In this document: positions 38,603-46,275 of the stretch, piece by piece
How positions within the stretch are numbered: position 1 is the stretch's first letter
How the letters are laid out: every line of letters starts with the position of its first letter
Assembly: GCF_011405515.1 (NCBI RefSeq)
Contig: NZ_AP022671.1
Location: 2,232,001 to 2,296,000, forward strand
Source of the DNA: Nitrospira sp. KM1
GTDB lineage: Bacteria; Nitrospirota; Nitrospiria; Nitrospirales; Nitrospiraceae
DNA length: 64,000 nt
Direction of reading: 5' to 3'
Translations under genes and position numbers: made by a program
The notes under the pieces: model-generated
Told to the model about the DNA's origin: nothing
Databases searched by the model: none
Seen by the model: the letters and a program-made list of their open reading frames with translations, nothing else

Positions 38603-39118
38603 CTACAATTTCACGACTAACCTGGCTTCGGCAATCAACTCAAGTTCCAAACTGACAGAACGCGGAGGAGGCGGCTCCGTCACGGCAAGTATGACCGTGT
38701 GCTCCGCTGCCTCTTCCAATATTCCGAACACGCGCCAGTGCCCGTCTAGCGGCTCTTTCAGCTTGACGCTCACGCGCTTGCCGACCGCTCGTCGGTAATC
38801 CTGTAGGCGCTTGAATGGGCGATCCAGACCCGGAGAGGAGACTTCAAGCGTATAGGAATGCGGAAAGGGATCCGCCACATCCAATGCAGGACCAAGTGCC
38901 ATATGGGCACGCTCACAGTCGGCCAGCGTAACCCCCCCGTCCTTATGGATAAACACCCGGACAACGGAGCGAGGGCCTTGACCAGCACAGGCGACATCGA
39001 CCAATTCCAGCCCCAATGTCCATAGGATCGGTAATATCGCTTCGGTAATACGGTCGATGACCGGCCGGGAATCCTTCACCGACGCTCGCGGATCACTTGA
39101 TCTGGTTGGTCCATTCAC
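38603..39118 (-). CDS. rimP: Ribosome maturation factor RimP
   Basis: Needed for 30S maturation. About 171 residues from a GTG at 39118; TTG (39130) and a second GTG (39079) are alternatives, and none has a ribosome site. Family motifs include L-G-L-E-L-V-D-V, V-R-V-F-I-H-K-D-G-G-V and the hallmark L-E-V-S-S-P-G-L-D-R-P-F. First gene of rimP-nusA-infB-ylxP-rbfA-truB-rpsO-pnp. The start region directly follows a terminator-like hairpin whose T-run overlaps the possible TTG start, so leader control or leaderless initiation is plausible. Confidence 0.93.
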   Translation of the reverse strand: MNGPTRSSDPRASVKDSRPVIDRITEAILPILWTLGLELVDVACAGQGPRSVVRVFIHKDGGVTLADCERAHMALGPALDVADPFPHSYTLEVSSPGLDRPFKRLQDYRRAVGKRVSVKLKEPLDGHWRVFGILEEAAEHTVILAVTEPPPPRSVSLELELIAEARLVVKL

Positions 39119-39128
39119 GAGATCAAAC

Positions 39129-39152
39129 AAAAAAGTGGGCCTGAGCCCACTT
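39129..39152 (-). terminator. Intrinsic terminator / leader hairpin before rimP
   Basis: Minus-strand stem AAGTGGGC/GCCCACTT (39145-39152 and 39133-39140), loop of four, then six T residues ending at 39129. It can end the class IV aminotransferase transcript, but it also lies between a promoter-like element and rimP, so it could act as an attenuator. Confidence 0.75.
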
Positions 39153-39163
39153 CACAGCGCGGC

Positions 39164-39192
39164 ACAATAACATGTCACCCCCGCCAAAGCAA
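39164..39192 (-). promoter_or_regulatory. Candidate promoter of the rimP-nusA-infB operon
   Basis: Minus strand TTGCTT (39187-39192), 17-base spacer, TATTGT (39164-39169). The predicted start near 39157 would put the hairpin within the first 25 bases of the RNA. Hexamers are imperfect. Confidence 0.35.
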
Positions 39193-39201
39193 GAGGACCA
39201 G

Positions 39202-40041
39202 CTACGCAATTCGGTCACGAAACCTCTTGGACAACTGCAGGGTCAGACGTCCGGGTTTGGCGCTCCCAATCGCCTTTCCGTCCACACCAACGACCCCGAG
39301 AACCTCCACGGTCGTACCGGTGAGAAATACCTCGTCAGCATCGCGAAGCTCGGAAATTGACAAATAGCGCTCCTCGATTCGAAAACCATCCTCACGCGCC
39401 AGCCGCAGAATGACCGATCTCGTCACGCCCGACAGAATGCGGTGGCCCTCTGGCGCCGTCACCAAGGTGCCTCCTTGTATCGCCATGACGTTACTCACCG
39501 CACCTTCGGTGACAAGTCCGTCTTTGACGAGGATCGCTTCGAAGGCACCGGCTATTTTAGCCTGCTGGCGCGCGAATACATTTGCCAAGAGATTCACGCT
39601 TTTGATATCGCAGCGGCCCCACCGGACGTCCTCTGTCGAGACAACCTCCACCCCGGAGGCCATCACCTTCGGATCTAACGAGTGGAGCTGCCGTACGGTC
39701 ATCACGGTCGTAGGTACCAGGTCAGAACTGTATGCATGATCTCGGGGAGCCGACCCTCTGGTGATTTGGATGTAGATCTTCGCTTCAGAATGGCTGGAAC
39801 GACCAACAGCCTCATCAATCAACTGCTTCCATCTCGAATGAGAATACGGTTGAGGGAGATTCAACGCCCGGGAACTCTTATCGAGACGCTCCAGGTGGGC
39901 CTCCACTTCAAAAGGACGCCCTCGGTAGGTGCGAATTACCTCGTACACACCATCACCGAACTGAAATCCACGATCCTCGATGGATATAACCGCATCGGCA
40001 AGCGGAAGGAAGCGGCCGTTGACAAAGGCAATGTCGGGCAT
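39202..40041 (-). CDS. Class IV aminotransferase (D-amino-acid / branched-chain type)
   Basis: PLP enzyme of fold type IV, 279 residues from the ATG at 40041 (family start A-F-V-N-G-R-F). F-G-D-G-V-Y-E-V-I-R-T-Y is the early motif; the PLP lysine is in C-D-I-K-S-V-N-L-L near residue 145; E-G-A-V-S-N-V and L-S-G-V-T-R follow; and a T-G-T-T-V-E-V phosphate-loop motif is near 250. R-W-G-R-C-D-I-K-S favours the D-alanine aminotransferase branch, which supplies D-glutamate or D-alanine for peptidoglycan, but a branched-chain enzyme is not excluded. The chagasin-like gene ends only two bases upstream. Confidence 0.87.
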   Translation of the reverse strand: MPDIAFVNGRFLPLADAVISIEDRGFQFGDGVYEVIRTYRGRPFEVEAHLERLDKSSRALNLPQPYSHSRWKQLIDEAVGRSSHSEAKIYIQITRGSAPRDHAYSSDLVPTTVMTVRQLHSLDPKVMASGVEVVSTEDVRWGRCDIKSVNLLANVFARQQAKIAGAFEAILVKDGLVTEGAVSNVMAIQGGTLVTAPEGHRILSGVTRSVILRLAREDGFRIEERYLSISELRDADEVFLTGTTVEVLGVVGVDGKAIGSAKPGRLTLQLSKRFRDRIA

Positions 40042-40043
40042 GA

Positions 40044-40391
40044 CTATGGTTTCTGGGGATTTGAGACCGGGACAACAGAAACTTGGAAGATGCGCCGGTC
40101 TTCTGCGGTGAATTTCCATCCCATACGCTTTTCGAACACCACTCGATAAGTACCAGGCTTAACGGCTCGAAACTCGAATGTACGACGGCCGTTATCCACG
40201 GCATTATTACCGGCGATCCGCAGGTAGTCGTCAGCTATCAGGGTAAGTTCATTTCCATCATAGGTAGGAACCCACAGCTCACCTCGCGTACGATCTTCCC
40301 ACAAATGGATCCTGATGGGACTATGGAGAGATCCCTCGACCAGTTTGACGCCGCCCGACGGTACACCTCGGCCTTCCTCTGGCTGCGTCAT
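40044..40391 (-). CDS. Chagasin/I42-like protease-inhibitor-fold protein
   Basis: 115 residues, apparently without a signal peptide. The order of motifs resembles the I42 (chagasin) family: an E-D-R-T-R-G-E-L-W segment in the place of N-P-T-T-G-Y-x-W, a G-R-R-T-F-E-F-R-A...P-G-T-Y-R-V-V-F beta hairpin, and M-G-W-K-F in place of the R-P-W loop. Chagasins block papain-like cysteine proteases. The loops are only partly conserved, so an inhibitor role is tentative. It lies between the Rieske and aminotransferase genes. No ribosome site is clear at the ATG. Confidence 0.5.
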   Translation of the reverse strand: MTQPEEGRGVPSGGVKLVEGSLHSPIRIHLWEDRTRGELWVPTYDGNELTLIADDYLRIAGNNAVDNGRRTFEFRAVKPGTYRVVFEKRMGWKFTAEDRRIFQVSVVPVSNPQKP

Positions 40392-40446
40392 ACGTCCGAA
40401 CGCCCCCTACCGCGATCGCTTGTCCGCTTTTCTGCTCGATTCAACA

Positions 40447-40770
40447 TTATGTTTTCCGTCGCGGACCGACAAAGACTTCCCCGCCATCCACCCGCACTTC
40501 GTAACTCCCCACGCAATAGCCCCCACCGTCTGTTCCCTGTCCGTTCCGGATGTCGAAGGCCAAGTCATGCCATGGACAAGACACGACAAATCCTTTGACT
40601 CGCCCCTCATTCAAAGGCCCTCCTTCATGCGGACAGATGTTATAGATCGCAAAGTATTGCCCGTCCACATTGAATAGAGCGATCGAGCGGTTATTGATCG
40701 TCACGACTTTAGATTGCCCCGGCGCTAAGTCTTCAATCCGACCGACGGGATGAAATCCTTCGATGGCCAC
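40447..40770 (-). CDS. Rieske-type [2Fe-2S] ferredoxin
   Basis: Small electron-transfer protein. About 107 residues from a GTG at 40770 that has AAGGAG eight bases upstream; a TTG ten codons earlier lacks such a site. Cluster ligands are C-P-H-E-G-G-P-L and C-P-W-H-D, the two Cys and two His of a Rieske centre, in a soluble NirD/BphF-like single domain. It lies 32 bases after the DUF192 gene. It could serve a dioxygenase, nitrite reductase or another oxidoreductase; no partner is nearby. Confidence 0.88.
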   Translation of the reverse strand: MAIEGFHPVGRIEDLAPGQSKVVTINNRSIALFNVDGQYFAIYNICPHEGGPLNEGRVKGFVVSCPWHDLAFDIRNGQGTDGGGYCVGSYEVRVDGGEVFVGPRRKT

Positions 40771-40802
40771 AACCAGAACTCCTTCCTTCGACCCTTCCAA
40801 TT

Positions 40803-41294
40803 TTACATGCGAAGAGTGTACTTCAACTCCTCACCGGTCGCGAGCCCCTGCCTTTTCACAAAACCGGCTTCTGTCTGAATGACGTAGCGGACCGGCTCTC
40901 CTGATCCATATTTGGGACAGGCATGTTCCCGGCAGGGTGGAACATTTTCGGTCAAGGACACGATATGGTGACTTTCGTCGACCCAGATCAAATCAACAGG
41001 AAATCGATATTCTTTCGTCGTAACACGGTTCAGTCCCGTCGATTCGAAGATATAAATCATCCCTCCATTCGGAGGCAATGCCTCTTGAAATGCCAAGCCG
41101 AACAATAACTTTTCCGGTGTGTCGGCAACTTCCACTTCGATTTCAGACTTGTTTGGAAACGTCACAATGATGGTTTTCGTCTCCTCCCGCTGCATCAAAA
41201 ATGTTGAGAGGCTGAGAAGAAGAAATGCGAGTAGAATGAGCGTAATAATACGCTTCTTTTTTTGCGCCGCATCGCTCATCTGGACTGACGTCAT
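40803..41294 (-). CDS. DUF192 protein with N-terminal membrane anchor
   Basis: About 163 residues. An N-terminal transmembrane helix or uncleaved signal (about 15-35) is followed by a DUF192 domain: I-E-V-E-V-A-D-T-P-E-K...G-L-A-F-Q-E-A-L-P, then G-M-I-Y-I-F-E and F-P-V-D-L-I-W-V-D-E, ending in a G-L-A-T-G-E-E-L region. It includes an extra C-R-E-H-A-C pair. The ATG at 41294 is preferred over a GTG five codons earlier. The family has no settled role. It is divergent from the ferredoxin gene at 41508. Confidence 0.83.
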   Translation of the reverse strand: MTSVQMSDAAQKKKRIITLILLAFLLLSLSTFLMQREETKTIIVTFPNKSEIEVEVADTPEKLLFGLAFQEALPPNGGMIYIFESTGLNRVTTKEYRFPVDLIWVDESHHIVSLTENVPPCREHACPKYGSGEPVRYVIQTEAGFVKRQGLATGEELKYTLRM

Positions 41295-41371
41295 ACTGAC
41301 ATTCCGCACATGTTCACTGAGGTGTCAATCTGGGCCCAAAGCCCCATAATAACAGGGGATCTAGGGCTTAT

Positions 41372-41386
41372 GAACGGGAGCCGTTC
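41372..41386. promoter_or_regulatory. Inverted repeat upstream of the ferredoxin promoter
   Basis: GAACGG-GAG-CCGTTC is a perfect six-base inverted repeat with a three-base centre. It ends two bases before the -35 hexamer of the ferredoxin promoter, a usual place for an activator or repressor site. The protein that would bind is unknown. Confidence 0.4.
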
Positions 41387-41388
41387 TG

Positions 41389-41418
41389 TTGACTTGGAAA
41401 AGATGAGCAGACTAGAAT
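41389..41418 (+). promoter_or_regulatory. Sigma-70-type promoter of the ferredoxin gene
   Basis: TTGACT (41389-41394), 18-base spacer, TAGAAT (41413-41418); predicted start near 41425, leader of about 80 bases. The hexamers and spacing are identical to those of the promoter at 21530-21559. Confidence 0.6.
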
Positions 41419-41507
41419 GACGCCACGTTACGTCACGCACTATGTCGATGACGGGGCGGGGTTGTCAACCGTCTAAGTTTTTCCTGCGTGAGAAGGAGGC
41501 GTGGGTC

Positions 41508-41855
41508 ATGGCACTGTTGATTACTGATGAATGTATTTCCTGTGGAGCCTGCCTGCCTGAATGTCCAAACGAGGCTATTTTTGAAACTCGCAGCGATGCG
41601 GAAACCAAAGGTAACCATGTTGGTGACGGACAGGGTGTTGGCGACAACATCTACGTGATTACCCATGATCGTTGCACGGAATGTGTTGGGCACTTCGACG
41701 AACCTCAGTGCGCTGCGGTCTGTCCGGTGGATAATTGTTGCATTTCTGACCCGGCATATCCTGAGACCACTGATGTATTGTTGGACAAAGCCACGAAGCT
41801 CAATCCTGACAAGAGCATTGACTCGGCCAAGGTCTGGAGCGGGGTTCGCAATTGA
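41508..41855 (+). CDS. 2[4Fe-4S] ferredoxin, YfhL-like
   Basis: Electron carrier of 115 residues from the ATG at 41508 (AAGGAGG upstream). First cluster motif C-I-S-C-G-A-C-L-P-E-C-P (Cys9, 12, 15, 19). The second is C-T-E-C-V-G-H-F-D-E-P-Q-C-A-A-V-C-P, with the long spacer between second and third Cys typical of the YfhL/Alvin ferredoxin group, which have low-potential clusters. A further Cys pair follows (D-N-C-C). It stands alone between the DUF192 gene and a small secreted gene, with its own promoter and a downstream hairpin. Confidence 0.93.
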   Translation: MALLITDECISCGACLPECPNEAIFETRSDAETKGNHVGDGQGVGDNIYVITHDRCTECVGHFDEPQCAAVCPVDNCCISDPAYPETTDVLLDKATKLNPDKSIDSAKVWSGVRN

Positions 41856-41880
41856 ACTCTTAGCCTAATCGTTCGCAGTT

Positions 41881-41916
41881 CAAGGCCCTGCCGTTCTTGT
41901 GAGCGGCAGGGCCTTG
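41881..41916 (+). terminator. Strong hairpin after the ferredoxin gene
   Basis: A 13-base perfect stem (41881-41893 with 41904-41916) and ten-base loop. No T-run follows, so it may terminate weakly or stabilise the mRNA end. Confidence 0.5.
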
Positions 41917-42021
41917 ATGTAATTGCGCCATCATCTTGACTTCGTAGACATCTCCGCTGCAGCCGCAGTATGATTCATCATATGCCATGTCTTTGCTTAC
42001 GCCTGCTCACGGAGGTAAGCC

Positions 42022-42357
42022 ATGCTACACCGATGGATCATTGGAGCGATGTTATTGTCCGGATCTCTGAGCGTATCCTCCCCTATCCATGCCAGCACCG
42101 GGGACGTTGGGACTATTATTGAGCGGTTTGTCCTCGGTCAGTTTCCTCAGTCTGTCAGCCACTATTGGGTCATCAATGAGACTCAATGGGATGGCGACGA
42201 GATGATCGTTGACGTCAATGCCGTCGTCAGCGATCGGCAGGAACAGGAACCTACCCAAAATCGGTACTTGCTATTGATCGTCGCGGGAGAACTCAAAGGA
42301 GCTCAAAACGTTCCGCTCGAACAGGAAGCTGAATGCACAGTGGAAAAGCAAGCATAG
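42022..42357 (+). CDS. Small secreted protein of unknown function
   Basis: Not recognised. 111 residues, ATG with GGAGGT upstream. A Sec signal peptide (about 1-24; W-I-I-G-A-M-L-L-S-G, cleavage near I-H-A-S) is followed by a compact domain with V-S-H-Y-W-V-I-N-E-T-Q-W and M-I-V-D-V-N-A-V-V, suggesting alternating beta strands and one helix. One Cys near the end (A-E-C-T). It follows the ferredoxin gene by 166 bases and faces the cupredoxin gene across a shared hairpin. Confidence 0.65.
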   Translation: MLHRWIIGAMLLSGSLSVSSPIHASTGDVGTIIERFVLGQFPQSVSHYWVINETQWDGDEMIVDVNAVVSDRQEQEPTQNRYLLLIVAGELKGAQNVPLEQEAECTVEKQA

Positions 42358-42381
42358 TGGACAGGGTTGAGATGTGACCGT

Positions 42382-42414
42382 TGAACGCCCCCGCATTCTT
42401 TGCGGGGGCGTTCA
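42382..42414. terminator. Hairpin between converging genes
   Basis: A 14-base stem, 42382-42395 with 42401-42414, with a five-base loop, lies between the stops of the small secreted gene (plus) and the cupredoxin gene (minus). T-runs are poor on both sides; a bidirectional role is plausible. Confidence 0.5.
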
Positions 42415-42428
42415 AGTATATGTGCGCC

Positions 42429-42908
42429 CTACTTAATCATGACTAACTTGCCGCCGACATGGGCCGGATGGAGATGACAACGATAGCTCAGAGTGTTTCC
42501 CATCGTCGCGTAGAACAGGTCGCTGGTGGGAATGCCGATGTATTTCGTCTCCCCCGGCTTCAGGACGAGCTTCGCATTCACCGCCGTCGGGGCTGCCTGC
42601 GTGGTCGTATCGGTGAGTTGGAACCCATGTTCGGTAGTGCCGTTATTGGTGATCTTGATCAGGACGGGACGCCCGGGGCGAACTTTGAAGTCGATAACGG
42701 TGGTGGGCGGATACCAGGCCTTCATGTTCCCGATTTCAACTGAATAGAGTTCTGCATCCACTTCCAATTCCTTGAACGACTGACCGACGACGGAGCCGGT
42801 TTCCCAATCGCCGATTTCGACTCCTCCCGCCTGGAGCGCATACGCTGCATTTGCACCAGCTACGACCATCCCGAGGCCGAAGAAGACCATAAACATCGTC
42901 TTGCCCAT
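42429..42908 (-). CDS. Periplasmic cupredoxin-like (blue copper) protein
   Basis: 159 residues with a signal peptide ending near Y-A-L-Q; AGGAGG precedes the ATG. The fold features fit a type I copper protein: an early His ligand in T-E-H-G-F-Q-L and the C-terminal ligand loop Y-R-C-H-L-H-P-A-H-V-G-G. The loop has a Cys and two candidate His and lacks the usual Met at its normal distance. It has a single Cys, so a binuclear CuA site is excluded. It could carry electrons in the periplasm, relevant for a chemolithotroph. The partner is not in the window. Confidence 0.75.
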   Translation of the reverse strand: MGKTMFMVFFGLGMVVAGANAAYALQAGGVEIGDWETGSVVGQSFKELEVDAELYSVEIGNMKAWYPPTTVIDFKVRPGRPVLIKITNNGTTEHGFQLTDTTTQAAPTAVNAKLVLKPGETKYIGIPTSDLFYATMGNTLSYRCHLHPAHVGGKLVMIK

Positions 42909-43183
42909 GACCTACCTCCTTATGAAGAAGAAGAGATGTGATTAGGTTGGTGAATAACTACCGACTTTACCATGCGACCTTGACCGATTCAGGCAACGGA
43001 AATAAAATTTATGTTCAACCATGATGGCATGACAGCCCTCAAGGAGGATCCTTATATCACAGGGTGGAAAATGGAAGCAACATGTTATGCGTAGCTATAG
43101 GTCCGGAAATCATCGGCGTCGCCAGTGAATTATCAACAAGACAATGACATTGATTTCAATACCTTACTAACAGTCAGTCGTAA

Positions 43184-44737
43184 TCAGTCCGGGCGATTCT
43201 CGCCGACTGATGCACCTATCAAGAGGTCGTAGGGTGCAAAGTCATCCGTCAATACAGTCCCAGATTTTCCGAATTCAGTACGGTGGGTACTCAGGTGAGT
43301 CACCGAATCTGGCGGGACCCTCTGCCGATCGATCATGGCCATCACCGCCTCCACACGGTTACTCCGGCTTATACGCTCAATCGGAAGACCAGCAAAAAAA
43401 ATCAGGTTCTCTGCCTTTCCACGAGACACCCACGGCCCCTTCACTCCATAAGCTTCCACGACCTGAAACGATTGCTTCATCGTCTGAACCACCGCGTTTG
43501 CCCTCAAGATATCCCCGCTTTCTCCGGATGAAGCAAGATTGACGGCAAGCACACCTTCAGGCTTCAGATGCGCACGGAGCGCGGCAAAGAACTCCGCCGT
43601 AGTCAGGTGGAAGGGAATCATATGCCGGGCGAAGACGTCGACCCAAATGACGTCGTACATCTGATTGGTTGAATTCAGAAACATTCTTCCGTCTCTGACA
43701 TAGATGTGATGTGAGTCGGGCGCGCGATATGAAAAGTACTCGGCAGCCATGCGCACCACAACGGGATCGAATTCGACGACGTCAAGTTCGAGGTCAGGCC
43801 ATCGGTCCGCCAGCCATTTTGCCAGCGAACCTCCTCCGTGCCCCAATATTAATCCACGTTTCGGCTCTTGCACCCAAGCCAAAGAGGCCACCATCAACTG
43901 ACTGTAGGGGAGAAACAATGTCACCGGTTCGGCCTTCCACATCACCGCATGGAACGTTCGGTCCAGGATGAGGTAACGGAAGAGGTCGTCCTCCCGAATT
44001 CTCACTTGTTGATAGGGACTATCCTCCTGGTAAATTGGGGTTTTCAACACCTGTACCGGGTGCAGTGCCCCATACCCGGACGCCCCCAAGGGAAGGATCA
44101 AAAGCGCTAAGATAAGGGGACGAAGTGACCCCTCTCGCACAGCCCACCAGAGTCCAAGCGCCGTTTGAATCGCCCCAAGCCACCCCACGAGCGCCTGACT
44201 GCCGATCCAGGACAAAAAGAAAAATGCCGTTCCCCATGTTCCCGCCAGACTTCCCACAGTTGACAGTGCAATCATTTTCCCCGTATTACGCCCGAGATAA
44301 TCGAGATCCGAGACGGCCAAGCGCAGCATCGCAGGGAGCACGCCACTGAGCCCGAAAGCGGGAGGAGCGAGCAATATGGCGGCTGCGGTGCAAGGTCCCC
44401 ATCGGGGGTCTTCGATGGCGGCCGCGACTTTCATCAACACCGGCTGATTCAGCCATGCGATCAAGAATGTCCATGCTCCTGAAAACAGAAGAAGTCCTGC
44501 CAGCACGCGCGCGCCCGAATATCGATCGGAGACCCATCCTCCAAAGGCATACCCGCTGCTCATGGCCGCCAAAATCACTCCGATCAAAGCGCCCCACACA
44601 AAAAGTGAATTGCCGAATACAGGCGCCAACAACCGGCTGCCCAGTATCTCCAAGGCCATGACGACCGATCCGGTCACAAAGGCCGTCGTGAGCAAAAACC
44701 AGCGGGGCGTATGATGGTCGGTCGGCGAAGAATTCAT
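43184..44737 (-). CDS. Membrane-fused spermidine-synthase-like protein
   Basis: 517 residues: about six to eight transmembrane segments (about 12-215) followed by a Rossmann methyltransferase-fold domain (about 225-500) of the spermidine synthase type. The latter has G-L-I-L-G-H-G-G-G-S, an acidic V-V-E-F-D-P-V-V-V, R-D-G-R-M-F-L, D-V-I-W-V-D-V-F and a late L-T-D-D-F-A-P-Y-D. Such fused proteins are widespread; most are not proven polyamine enzymes, and the first Gly loop is altered relative to true SpeE. It is divergent from UDP-glucose dehydrogenase. Confidence 0.85.
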   Translation of the reverse strand: MNSSPTDHHTPRWFLLTTAFVTGSVVMALEILGSRLLAPVFGNSLFVWGALIGVILAAMSSGYAFGGWVSDRYSGARVLAGLLLFSGAWTFLIAWLNQPVLMKVAAAIEDPRWGPCTAAAILLAPPAFGLSGVLPAMLRLAVSDLDYLGRNTGKMIALSTVGSLAGTWGTAFFFLSWIGSQALVGWLGAIQTALGLWWAVREGSLRPLILALLILPLGASGYGALHPVQVLKTPIYQEDSPYQQVRIREDDLFRYLILDRTFHAVMWKAEPVTLFLPYSQLMVASLAWVQEPKRGLILGHGGGSLAKWLADRWPDLELDVVEFDPVVVRMAAEYFSYRAPDSHHIYVRDGRMFLNSTNQMYDVIWVDVFARHMIPFHLTTAEFFAALRAHLKPEGVLAVNLASSGESGDILRANAVVQTMKQSFQVVEAYGVKGPWVSRGKAENLIFFAGLPIERISRSNRVEAVMAMIDRQRVPPDSVTHLSTHRTEFGKSGTVLTDDFAPYDLLIGASVGENRPD

Positions 44738-44876
44738 GCGGGGGAGTTGCAGAATCTGACGAACGCGTGATCGGCTTTCATAGAAGATTCTGTGGAACCG
44801 AAGGAACTCATACTACGCACGGCTGAATGGGACTGTCAACGAATGCTCCGATGAGGGAACGCTTTCGACACATTCG

Positions 44877-44905
44877 TTGCTCCAACATGGGAAGAAAGAT
44901 ATACT
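44877..44905 (+). promoter_or_regulatory. Sigma-70-type promoter of ugd
   Basis: TTGCTC (44877-44882), 17-base spacer, TATACT (44900-44905); predicted start near 44912, about 30 bases before the ATG at 44943. Confidence 0.55.
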
Positions 44906-44942
44906 CCACTTTTCGAATCACGACTATCAGGGAGGACAGCCA

Positions 44943-46271
44943 ATGCAGATCAGTGTGATCGGAACGGGTTACGTCGGGCTCGTGACCGGAGCCTGTTTCG
45001 CGGAGTTCGGAGTCAACGTGCTCTGTATGGATTCGGATGCCAAACGTATTGCCAGATTAGAAAAGGGCGATGTCCCATTCTACGAACCCGGGATCACGGA
45101 ACTTGTCGCCAAAGGCATCAGCCAGAGCCGTCTGAGTTTCACCACGGACCTGACGCGCGCAGTCGATCACGGACAGGTCATTTTCATAGCTGTCGGGACT
45201 CCTCCCAAGAAAGATGGCTCGGCGGATCTGTCATTTGTTGAAGAAGTAGGCAGGGGCATTGCGCGCACCATGACATCGTATAAGGTGGTCGTCACCAAAT
45301 CGACCGTCCCGGTTGGAACGGGGGAACTGCTGCGAAAGGTTATCTCCTCAAGCCAGACGAAAAAAATCCTCTATGACGTAGCCTCTAATCCCGAGTTTCT
45401 GCGTGAGGGATCGGCGATAGAAGATTTCATGCGTCCCAACCGAGTGGTCATCGGAGCCGACAGCGAGCAGGCCGCGGCCGTGATGAAGGATCTCTATCGT
45501 CCGTTGTATTTGATTGAAACGCCATTTGTCGTAACCGACGTCCCCACCGCTGAAATGATCAAATACGCATCAAACGCCTTCCTCGCCACCAAGATTTCCT
45601 TTATCAATGAGATTGCGACGCTCTGCGAACGCGTCGGGGCCGATGTGCAAATGGTCGCGAAAGGCATGGGACTCGACCACCGGATCGGTTCCAAGTTCCT
45701 GCACGCCGGTCCCGGATTCGGCGGCTCATGCTTTCCAAAAGATCTGGCGGCGCTTGTACAGATGGGAGAGCGGGCCGGATATCCTATGCAGATCGCAGGC
45801 GCGGCGGCCGTGGTGAACCAACAGCAGCGGGACCGCATGGTCGTAAAAATTCAGGAAGCCTTGGGAGGGCTGAACGGCGCGGCGATCGGGATGCTGGGAT
45901 TGTCGTTCAAGCCCAATACGAACGACCTTCGCGAGGCCCCGGCGCTGGCCATTGCACAGGAATTGATGAAGCAGGGAGCTACTGTCCGCGCCTATGATCC
46001 GGCGGCAATGGAAGAAGCCACGCAACTGCTCGGCGGCATCATTCCGTGCAAAGATCCATATGAAGTAGCCACCGGCGTGGATGCCTTGATCATCATGACC
46101 GAATGGAACGAATTTCGAAACCTTGACTTCGAAACGCTCAAAACGCTCATGCGCAAGCTGAACCTGATCGACTTACGGAACGTCTACGAATCCAGCCGCG
46201 TCACGGGATTTGGTTTTCGCCATATTTCGGTTGGGCGGCGAGCACAGAATCCCGATCCCAAGTCCCACTGA
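44943..46271 (+). CDS. ugd: UDP-glucose 6-dehydrogenase
   Basis: Oxidises UDP-glucose to UDP-glucuronate for polysaccharides. 442 residues from the ATG at 44943 (GGAGG upstream). N-terminal NAD-binding G-T-G-Y-V-G-L-V-T-G-A-C, then E-F-L-R-E-G-S-A-I and the catalytic Cys in G-P-G-F-G-G-S-C-F-P-K-D near residue 263. The C-terminal domain has S-F-K-P-N-T-N-D-L-R. It stands alone, not in an exopolysaccharide cluster, and converges on the last HEAT gene with four bases between stops. Confidence 0.95.
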   Translation: MQISVIGTGYVGLVTGACFAEFGVNVLCMDSDAKRIARLEKGDVPFYEPGITELVAKGISQSRLSFTTDLTRAVDHGQVIFIAVGTPPKKDGSADLSFVEEVGRGIARTMTSYKVVVTKSTVPVGTGELLRKVISSSQTKKILYDVASNPEFLREGSAIEDFMRPNRVVIGADSEQAAAVMKDLYRPLYLIETPFVVTDVPTAEMIKYASNAFLATKISFINEIATLCERVGADVQMVAKGMGLDHRIGSKFLHAGPGFGGSCFPKDLAALVQMGERAGYPMQIAGAAAVVNQQQRDRMVVKIQEALGGLNGAAIGMLGLSFKPNTNDLREAPALAIAQELMKQGATVRAYDPAAMEEATQLLGGIIPCKDPYEVATGVDALIIMTEWNEFRNLDFETLKTLMRKLNLIDLRNVYESSRVTGFGFRHISVGRRAQNPDPKSH

Positions 46272-46275
46272 TCTG

